11,499 bases of DNA from Selenomonadaceae bacterium (GTDB lineage: Bacteria; Bacillota; Negativicutes; Selenomonadales; Selenomonadaceae): assembly GCA_017453765.1 (NCBI GenBank), contig JAFTEG010000170.1:1-11499 (forward strand), in the 5' to 3' direction. Below are positions 7,187 through 11,499 of the stretch, in pieces. The notes below the pieces were generated by a model. It ran no database searches. It was not told where the DNA came from and worked only from the letters and a program-made list of their open reading frames with translations. The translations under genes were made by a program, and so were the position numbers. Every line of letters starts with the position of its first letter. Within the stretch, counting starts at the first letter, position 1.

Positions 7187-7233
7187 GCCGGTAAATTTCG
7201 CAGACGTTAGTGCGTACTAGGAAATTCACCGGC
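7187..7233 (-). promoter_or_regulatory. 13-bp hairpin in the fliD leader
   Basis: On the minus strand GCCGGTGAATTTC (7233-7221) can pair with GAAATTTACCGGC (7199-7187), all Watson-Crick except one G-U, around a 21-nt loop. It is followed by ATTTTCTTAAAATT, only a weak U tract, and then by the fliD ribosome site. It may be an attenuator or partial terminator between flaG and fliD, or an RNA-stability element. The sequence shows the hairpin; its role is inferred. Confidence 0.6.
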
Positions 7234-7278
7234 AGTCCGTAAATGTTTCGACGTTAAGCCGAAATCTGAGCGTTTAAT

Positions 7279-7305
7279 TTGTATTCGTGTAAGTTGTATT
7301 CGTGT
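7279..7305. repeat. Short direct repeat TTGTATTCGTGT, two copies
   Basis: Two exact 12-bp copies (7279-7290 and 7294-7305) at a 15-bp period lie just downstream of the flaG stop in the 162-bp flaG-fliD spacer. No function can be assigned; a protein-binding site or replication slippage are both possible. Confidence 0.55.
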
Positions 7306-7317
7306 TTTGAAAAAGCT

Positions 7318-7716
7318 TTAGGCGATTTTGTCGAGGAAAGCGCCGATCCAAATTTTGGATTTAATCATGTTGTTGACCATTTCTTCCGGCGGGAGTTCCT
7401 TAATAACTTTGCCTGAGGTTTTGTCGACTACTGCAACCGACATCATATTAACTTCTTTGTGGTATTTAAATTCGAGGTTACTGTTTGCCCTCTCCATAGC
7501 TTTGTTGAGTTCTTCCGTCATATTTTTGGTAGACTCTTCGTCCATAGAACCGGGTTTAACAAACTGTTCCTGCTGAGCTTCTTCCTGCTGTTGTTGCGGT
7601 TTGACGGGAGCCGCCACCTCTTGCGTACCCGTGCTTGATGCGGGACGCTCTGTTTGTACGCCAACGCCTCCGGCAACGAATGCCGTCGACATAACGTCTT
7701 GTACATTTCCTGCCAT
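7318..7716 (-). CDS. flaG: Flagellar protein FlaG
   Basis: A FlaG family protein of 132 aa, encoded directly before fliD as in many flagellated bacteria. Members influence filament length, but the mechanism is not settled. The N-terminal half (to about 60) is low-complexity and rich in Gln, Glu, Pro and Ala, typical of the variable part. The conserved C-terminal domain is clear: LEFKYHKEVNMMSVAVVDKT (81-100), GKVIKELPPEEMVNNM (102-117), and the ending FLDKIA. Start choice: a GTG at 7725 abuts AAGGAGGA, while ATG 7716 lies about 10 nt beyond it, so 7716 is preferred. Confidence 0.9.
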   Translation of the reverse strand: MAGNVQDVMSTAFVAGGVGVQTERPASSTGTQEVAAPVKPQQQQEEAQQEQFVKPGSMDEESTKNMTEELNKAMERANSNLEFKYHKEVNMMSVAVVDKTSGKVIKELPPEEMVNNMIKSKIWIGAFLDKIA

Positions 7717-7792
7717 GATTTTCACTCCTCCTTAAATTCTGATACCCGAAATTATATTTCGAGTAAAAGCGCCATTCCTTGATTGGCATTTT

Positions 7793-8017
7793 TTATTTCA
7801 GAGGCAACGCGTCGTTTAAATTAATGTTTCTAATCTGCGCGGCTGCCTTCTGATTTTCTTCCTGAATTGCACGGTATATTTCACCGCGATAAATTTTAAT
7901 CTCTCTCGGCGCGTCAATAGCAATGCGCACGTTCTCTCCTTGAACTTCAACAACATTTATTACAATGTCGTCGCCAATCATTATTTGCTGACGCGGTTTT
8001 CTTGTCAAAACCAACAT
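7793..8017 (-). CDS. csrA: Carbon storage / translational regulator CsrA
   Basis: A 74-aa RNA-binding dimer that represses translation by covering GGA motifs near ribosome sites. In Firmicutes its main known target is the flagellin mRNA, and FliW antagonises it. The sequence is classical: MLVLTRKPRQQIMIGDDIVI (1-20), GENVRIAIDAPREIKIYRGE (27-46) with Leu4, Arg6 and Arg44 of the RNA-binding face present, then IYRAI. The Ala/Asn-rich C-terminal extension after about 55 is typical of species with FliW. It starts 37 bases after fliW ends. Upstream are GGAAGGAG (13 nt from ATG) and AAAGG (closer), both GGA- or AGG-rich, so self-regulation is possible but unproven. Confidence 0.96.
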   Translation of the reverse strand: MLVLTRKPRQQIMIGDDIVINVVEVQGENVRIAIDAPREIKIYRGEIYRAIQEENQKAAAQIRNINLNDALPLK

Positions 8018-8054
8018 TAGCCTTTAATTTCTCCTTCCGATATTTTGTAATCGC

Positions 8055-8498
8055 CTAGCCCTTTTTTTCGGGGAAAAGACGGTGTTTCGTATTGTAACTG
8101 CTGCCGTCCATCACGATTTGCTTAGCCGCCATATTATCGGTGTTAATGACAATCGGCGCCAAAAGGTTAGCCGTCATGTCGCGATAATCTCTTTCTTTTG
8201 GAATTGTCAAAACCGTGTAGACGCAGACATTTTCCGGATTGTCAATGCCGAGTTCCTTAACCGTTGCATCGTCAATTTCTGCGGAATAATCGGGAAAGAA
8301 AGGTTCAGGAGTAGTCAACATAAACGCCAAATCGCGCCTTGAAAGTGACTGCATAAAATAATAAGGGCTTTCTTCACTGTACGGAAGAATTATAAATTCA
8401 TGTTCCTGTTCAAAGGCGGGAATGCCGTCTTTAAAGTGAACAATGCGCTTTTCGTCAATTTCCAACTCGCCGAACATGTCGGTGTGTACTTTTCTCAT
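8055..8498 (-). CDS. fliW: Flagellar assembly factor FliW
   Basis: FliW binds flagellin and CsrA in turn. When flagellin leaves the cell, freed flagellin no longer holds FliW, and FliW then relieves or permits CsrA action accordingly; this is the known FliW-CsrA-flagellin switch. From ATG 8498 the protein is 147 aa, with GELEIDEKRIVHFKDGIPAF (10-29), MQSLSRRDLAFMLTTPEPFF (49-68), PDYSAEI (69-75), and MTANLLAPIVIN (108-119), all family signatures. An ATG at 8513 exists in frame, but GGAGG (8511-8507) lies 8 nt before ATG 8498 and overlaps the upstream one, so 8498 is the likely start. Confidence 0.95.
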   Translation of the reverse strand: MRKVHTDMFGELEIDEKRIVHFKDGIPAFEQEHEFIILPYSEESPYYFMQSLSRRDLAFMLTTPEPFFPDYSAEIDDATVKELGIDNPENVCVYTVLTIPKERDYRDMTANLLAPIVINTDNMAAKQIVMDGSSYNTKHRLFPEKKG

Positions 8499-8587
8499 GC
8501 AAATTTCCTCCATGAAATTTAAGCCGTAACATTAAGCGTAAGTATGATTCAGTATGAGTACGTAATATTAAGTTTGATTAAGTGATA

Positions 8588-9169
8588 TTAAGCGTAGATA
8601 TCGTAATTATCTTCAGTTATCCAGCGCCGTATGAAACCTTGATCTTTCACATAAGTTTGGGTAGTGCCTTGAGTCGCGCGAATTTCGGCGGAAGGTGCGG
8701 TTTGAATTTCTGCGGTTAAATCGCCTACGTCAATGTCGCCGATAAGCTCCGACGTACGGAATTGAACTTCGACGCCTTTTGTCCATTCAAGACTGAAGAC
8801 CGGTTCCGCCTCCATACCTTCTACAAGTTTTCGGTGATACTTCGCGGAAATGTCGTTACCGTCTTTTGCACTGTTATTCGCGTTTGTCCAGCCGTTTTGC
8901 GTATGGCGGGAATCTGCCGCACGTACGTCTGAAATGCCTTTTTGACCGCGTTCACGTGCCAAATCGAGCATTGTACGCCTGCCGGTAACACGCTGACTTT
9001 CATACGCGTCAATGCTTTCAATGCGCGGTTGCGTTATCCACTTGCTTGAAAGCGCCTGCCGATTTTCGGTGTGAACTTGCGAAGGTACGGTCTTTGCTCT
9101 GTCAAGCGTTCCGTGCGTGATTCGCAAGTCTGTCTGCGGCAACTGGTGACGTATGTTTAACCTTAACAT
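8588..9169 (-). CDS. DUF6470 family protein (YviE-like), flagellar operon
   Basis: A 193-aa cytoplasmic-looking protein without signal peptide or membrane segment. The N-terminus LRLNIRHQLPQTDLRITHGT with a repeated pattern of alternating polar/hydrophobic residues (ITQPRIESID, near 45-54) and the C-terminal part (FSLEWTKGVEVQF, then GDIDVGDLTAEIQ) match the DUF6470 family, represented by YviE of Bacillus subtilis, encoded directly before fliW there too. Its biochemical role is not established. Start: AGGAGGT (9185-9179) lies 9 nt before ATG 9169; an in-frame ATG at 9202 lacks a ribosome site. It is the first gene of this flagellar operon and is followed by a 74-bp spacer containing repeated ATTAAG(CGTA) units. 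Confidence 0.8.
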   Translation of the reverse strand: MLRLNIRHQLPQTDLRITHGTLDRAKTVPSQVHTENRQALSSKWITQPRIESIDAYESQRVTGRRTMLDLARERGQKGISDVRAADSRHTQNGWTNANNSAKDGNDISAKYHRKLVEGMEAEPVFSLEWTKGVEVQFRTSELIGDIDVGDLTAEIQTAPSAEIRATQGTTQTYVKDQGFIRRWITEDNYDIYA

Positions 9170-9238
9170 CTTCGCATTACCTCCTGCCGCAAAAATTCTC
9201 ATAAATTTACAATTTTGAATCTTGCCTTTTATATCGAC

Positions 9239-9267
9239 ATTTTAGCGCTTAAAAATAAAAATTGCAA
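9239..9267 (-). promoter_or_regulatory. Candidate promoter of the DUF6470-fliW-csrA-flaG-fliD-fliS operon
   Basis: On the minus strand TTGCAA (9267-9262) and TAAAAT (9244-9239) are spaced by exactly 17 bp, 4/6 and 5/6 matches to the vegetative consensus. The surrounding DNA is very AT-rich, so chance matches are possible. A flagellar sigma (SigD/FliA) box with correct spacing was not found. Confidence 0.4.
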
Positions 9268-9301
9268 CATAGAATTTACATTGCCAAAAAAATTTTTGTA
9301 G

Positions 9302-9328
9302 CAAAAAAAGCAGGATTTTTCGTCCTGC
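9302..9328 (-). terminator. Rho-independent terminator behind the second RTX-like gene
   Basis: On the minus strand GCAGGA (9328-9323) pairs with TCCTGC (9315-9310) around CGAAAAA, followed by seven T. It separates the RTX-like gene from the flagellar operon. On the plus strand it is also followed by CTTTTC, so it may work weakly both ways. Confidence 0.8.
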
Positions 9329-9360
9329 CTTTTCGTTAGAGAGGCAATTTGTGTTTTTTT

Positions 9361-9439
9361 TAGGGAGTAGGGAAGAGGGATTAGGGGCTAGGGGCTAGGG
9401 GCTAGGGGTTAGAATTTTTTAATTGCGCATTAATCAAGC
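9361..9439 (-). repeat. CCCTAGC heptad array with the stop-codon 14-mer, second copy
   Basis: On the minus strand GCTTGATTAATGCG (9439-9426) covers the stop codon of the second RTX-like gene, and seven 7-bp units (plus-strand form TAGGGGC, four of them near-perfect) span 9409-9361. The order and orientation relative to the gene match those at 3983-4071. The last three units towards 9361 are more diverged. Confidence 0.8.
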
Positions 9440-10537
9440 TTGCTGCCACTGACCAACGGTGCGGTTGTAATTGTACGTTTCGCCGTTTGCAAGTTTAAAG
9501 TTCGGGCTGACTTCGTCGGAATTGGTGACGCCGATACCTTGATCTTCGCCTACAACGAGGGTAATTGCGCTGTCGGTAATTTCAAGGTTGGAGATATCGT
9601 CCAGGTTAATGTTGTAAAGGTTAATCGTATCGCCGGTCTTCGTATTTTCAACCAAGTCAATGCCTTCGCCCTTGCCGTACCAAAAAGTATTTTGACCTTC
9701 GCCGCCGAAAAGGTAGTCGTTCGTCTGATAACTGCCGCCCCACATTTGGTTATTGCCGTTGCCGCCGAAAATCTGATTGTTTTTATTGTTACCGGCAAGG
9801 ACGTTACTGCCGTAGGTGTTGACCGCGTTAATCATGACTTCTTCGGACTCATTCGCCAGCCAAACTTCCTTGTTGTCGCCGCCTTCAACCGTCATAGCTT
9901 TAATGGACTGCGCGGCGTAGGAATATCCGCTGTAGGACTGCTGACCGCCGCCGAGCCAATTGTTAAGCAAGTTGCCGCCGATCGCTCCGACTGCCTGCAT
10001 ACCGAAATTGAAAAGGGACGTACTGCCGAAAAGGGACTGTCCGAAACCTCTTCTTGACGTGAGAGTTGAAAAGACGTTGGAGAAACTGAATTGGCTGAAA
10101 GATTCGGTGAAGTAATTGCGTACGTAGCCGATAATGCTGTTGCTCTGCGTCGAAGTGTTGGAGGAGCCGGAATTATCGGTGTTGTAGTAATTGTTTGTGA
10201 CGTAGTTATTGTTCTGCGTATAGTTATTTTCAGTGTAGCTGTTATTCTGCGTGTAGTTATTTGTCTGGTTGTAATTATTATTCTGCGTGTAATTATTTTG
10301 CGTGTAATTGTTTTCAGTGTAGCTGTTATTCTGCGTGTAGTCATTGCGCTGATTGTAGTTGTAGCTCGGCGAATAGTCGTAGTAGTCGTAGTCGCGGTAG
10401 TTGTAGCGCGGCGAATAATCGTAGTAGTAGTAATCGTCGTCCCAGTCGTCGTAGTAATAGTCGTAATCCCAATCGTAGTCTTCTTCTTCGTATTCGATAT
10501 CGATATTAAATTCAAAGTCGTCGAAATAATCTCTCAT
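9434..10537 (-). CDS. RTX-like protein with Asp/Tyr tract and YTQNN repeats (paralog 2)
   Basis: Start: GAGGTG (10550-10545) lies 7 nt before ATG 10537; in-frame ATGs at 10552 and 10543 lie on or next to it. The protein is 367 aa with no signal peptide. Residues 3-60 are dominated by Asp, Tyr, Glu and Trp and include two DYSP(R/S)YNY units. Residues 66-120 form Asn/Gln/Tyr/Thr-rich repeats of YTQNN and YTENN type, with a 31-bp exact DNA repeat (10227-10257 and 10311-10341, 84 bp apart). Residues 130-200 hold Phe/Gly-rich hydrophobic segments. From about 240 degenerate RTX-type Gly/Asn repeats lead into NDYLFGGEGQNTFWYGKGEG (273-292) and the terminal LANGETYNYNRTVGQWQQA (349-367). This C-terminal module is closely matched by the next gene upstream and more distantly by the gene at 2789. 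Secretion by a type I system is inferred from the RTX likeness. The function is unknown; an adhesive or matrix protein is possible. Confidence 0.8.
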   Translation of the reverse strand: MRDYFDDFEFNIDIEYEEEDYDWDYDYYYDDWDDDYYYYDYSPRYNYRDYDYYDYSPSYNYNQRNDYTQNNSYTENNYTQNNYTQNNNYNQTNNYTQNNSYTENNYTQNNNYVTNNYYNTDNSGSSNTSTQSNSIIGYVRNYFTESFSQFSFSNVFSTLTSRRGFGQSLFGSTSLFNFGMQAVGAIGGNLLNNWLGGGQQSYSGYSYAAQSIKAMTVEGGDNKEVWLANESEEVMINAVNTYGSNVLAGNNKNNQIFGGNGNNQMWGGSYQTNDYLFGGEGQNTFWYGKGEGIDLVENTKTGDTINLYNINLDDISNLEITDSAITLVVGEDQGIGVTNSDEVSPNFKLANGETYNYNRTVGQWQQA

Positions 10538-10594
10538 TGTCATACACCTCATTTTAAATTTCTTATTGAAAGTTCAATTTGGTTTACACCGCTT

Positions 10595-10621
10595 ATTATA
10601 TACTTGAAAATGAAAAGACAA
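10595..10621 (-). promoter_or_regulatory. Candidate promoter of the second RTX-like gene
   Basis: A perfect TATAAT lies on the minus strand at 10600-10595, about 58 bp before the start codon. The best -35, TTGTCT (10621-10616), is at a short 15-bp spacing. The box lies between the upstream gene's terminator and this gene, so independent transcription is plausible. Confidence 0.5.
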
Positions 10622-10671
10622 TGCGCGCAGAATTAAAACTAAATTAAACTTTCGCGAAAAATTTTACTAAG

Positions 10672-10696
10672 AAAAAAGCAGGATTGTTCGTCCTGC
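10672..10696 (-). terminator. Rho-independent terminator behind the third RTX-like gene
   Basis: On the minus strand GCAGGA (10696-10691) pairs with TCCTGC (10683-10678) around CGAACAA, followed by TTTTTTC. The hairpin is almost identical to the one at 9302-9328, so gene and terminator were probably duplicated together. Confidence 0.8.
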
Positions 10697-10769
10697 CCAT
10701 TTCATAAGAGTTAGAATTTTAATGACTGAAAATTTTACGTCCAAAAATTTTTAAACTGCCGCGCAGATT

Positions 10770-11499
10770 TTACGCTTTCTGCCATTCGCCGGAAGTGCGA
10801 TTGTAGTTGTACGTTTCACCGTTTGAAAGTTTGAAGTTCGGACTAATTTCGTCAGACGTCTTTACGCCGATGCCTTGATCTTCGCCTACAACGAGGGAAA
10901 TGGAGCTGTTGGTAATTTCCACGTTGGAGATATCGCCGAGAGTGACGTTGTAAAGATTAATCGTGTCGCCGGTCTTTGTATTTTCTACAAGGTCAATGCC
11001 TTCGCCTTTGCCGTACGTGAAGGTGTTGGGACCGTCGTTGTTGCCGAACAGATAATCATTCGTGTTGGTGTTGCCGCCCCAAAATTCATTCGCGTTGCCG
11101 TAGCCGAAATTTTGATGCATAGTCGGCTGATTCATTCCCATAGTCGGCTGATTCATTCCCATTCCCATAGGCGGTTGCGGCATTCCCATGAAGTGTTCAC
11201 GGATACTTTGCATAAAGCCGCCGCCGCTGAAGAAGTTGTCAAAGAAACGCTGACGAACATTTTGGAAAAGTGACTGCACGTAGCCGAAAATTGTTGACGT
11301 ATCAGTTTGCTGATTTTCGCCGTCTTCACTTTGTCCGTCGAAAGTCGGAGGAGTGGGCGGCTGGTTTTCACCGTCTTCACTTTGTCCGTCGAAGGTCGGA
11401 GGAGTGGGCGGCTGGTTTTCACCGTCTTCACTTTGTCCGTCGAAAGTCGGAGGAGTGGGCGGCTGGTTTTCACCGTCTTCACTTTGTCCGTCGAAGGTC
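10770..11499 (-). CDS. RTX-like protein with 17-residue acidic/proline repeats (paralog 3), 5' end beyond the window
   Basis: The frame stays open to the right edge, so this is the C-terminal 242 residues of a longer protein; the GTG at 11279 is not a convincing start. The visible part begins with three full copies and one partial copy of TFDGQSEDGENQPPTPP (visible residues 1-63). A segment TSTIFGYVQSLFQNV follows and resembles SNSIIGYVRNYFTESF of paralog 2. A Met-rich stretch contains a twice-repeated MGMNQPT unit (about 106-120). The C-terminal module (NDYLFG, YGKGEGIDLVENTKTGDTIN, LYN, then LSNGETYNYNRTSGEWQKA) is nearly the same as in paralog 2. The DNA in this module is also highly similar, pointing to a fairly recent duplication. 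It lacks the heptad array after its stop. Likely secreted, by analogy with RTX proteins; function unknown. Confidence 0.78.
   Translation of the reverse strand, partial: TFDGQSEDGENQPPTPPTFDGQSEDGENQPPTPPTFDGQSEDGENQPPTPPTFDGQSEDGENQQTDTSTIFGYVQSLFQNVRQRFFDNFFSGGGFMQSIREHFMGMPQPPMGMGMNQPTMGMNQPTMHQNFGYGNANEFWGGNTNTNDYLFGNNDGPNTFTYGKGEGIDLVENTKTGDTINLYNVTLGDISNVEITNSSISLVVGEDQGIGVKTSDEISPNFKLSNGETYNYNRTSGEWQKA
11310..11499 (-). repeat. 51-bp coding tandem repeat, more than 3.5 copies, cut by the window edge
   Basis: The 51-bp units are in frame and encode TFDGQSEDGENQPPTPP. Within the window the complete copies differ at a single synonymous site, the Thr codon, which alternates ACC, ACT, ACC, ACT. 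The fourth copy diverges after TFDGQSEDGENQ. The number of copies beyond the right edge is not known. Confidence 0.9.

Noticed and set aside
7746..7790. Terminators in the csrA-flaG gap
   Set aside because: A CGAAAT/ATTTCG stem (3-nt loop) and a GCCA/TGGC stem exist, but they are short and lack a proper T run on the minus strand; at most a leader structure.
9228..9248. SigD/FliA flagellar promoter (CTAAA and CGATAT on the minus strand)
   Set aside because: The two boxes are only about four bases apart instead of 15-16.
9892..10515. 207-codon minus-strand frame rich in Thr and Ile
   Set aside because: It is a frameshifted reading of the same low-complexity repeats inside paralog 2, whose own frame has a good ribosome site and a conserved C-terminus.
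10091..10636. 181-codon plus-strand ORF rich in Val and Ile, looking like a membrane protein
   Set aside because: It is the antisense reading of the Asp/Tyr/Asn repeats of paralog 2; GAY and TAY codons read backwards give Val/Ile codons. It has no ribosome site and starts inside the real gene.
11153..11482. 109-codon minus-strand frame with Lys/Arg/Ser repeats
   Set aside because: It is an alternative frame of the 51-bp tandem repeat; the frame encoding TFDGQSEDGENQPPTPP continues into the conserved C-terminal module.
11310..11499. CRISPR-like array
   Set aside because: The 51-bp units are directly adjacent without spacers and are in frame with a coding sequence.

Overview
The window looks like chromosome of a flagellated, outer-membrane-bearing Firmicute, most plausibly a member of the Negativicutes (Selenomonas-like). 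This assignment is inferred, not proven. The flagellar gene order (DUF6470 gene, fliW, csrA, flaG, fliD, fliS, fliT) is typical of Firmicutes. The RTX-like proteins, which lack N-terminal signal peptides, fit type I secretion, which is normally found in cells with two membranes. Base composition is moderate in genes and very AT-rich between them, with many AAAAATTTTT runs.

Layout, left to right. Positions 39-1 (minus) hold the first 13 codons of a homocysteine S-methyltransferase or MetH gene, with an extended -10 promoter behind it. About 450 bases without a recognisable gene follow; they hold an imperfect tandem repeat of about 122 bp and a possible 22-codon ORF. Next is a secreted C11 (clostripain-type) cysteine protease (plus), closed by a strong terminator. 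A second plus-strand gene with its own promoter encodes an RTX-like protein whose N-terminus is almost pure Asp/Tyr/Trp. It ends at a heptanucleotide repeat and a bidirectional terminator shared with the convergent flagellar operon.

The minus-strand flagellar operon runs from 9169 down to 4128: a DUF6470 (YviE-type) protein, the flagellin-binding regulator FliW, the RNA-binding repressor CsrA, FlaG, the filament cap FliD, its chaperone-family neighbour FliS, and a FliT-like small protein. FliW and CsrA are the known partner switch that couples flagellin level to translation. FliD, FliS and FliT serve filament cap and export. No flagellin gene is in the window.

To the right of the flagellar operon, on the same strand, are two more paralogs of the RTX-like protein, one complete and one cut by the right edge. 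All three paralogs share a C-terminal module ending in a Tyr-Asn-Tyr-Asn-Arg...Trp-Gln motif. Their N-terminal parts are quite different: an Asp/Tyr/Trp tract, an Asp/Tyr tract followed by YTQNN repeats, and a 17-residue acidic/proline repeat plus a Met-rich segment. Two of the three carry the same 14-bp sequence across the stop codon followed by a CCCTAGC heptad array. This family of probably secreted, low-complexity proteins, split around the flagellar operon and sitting beside a secreted protease, is the most unusual content here.
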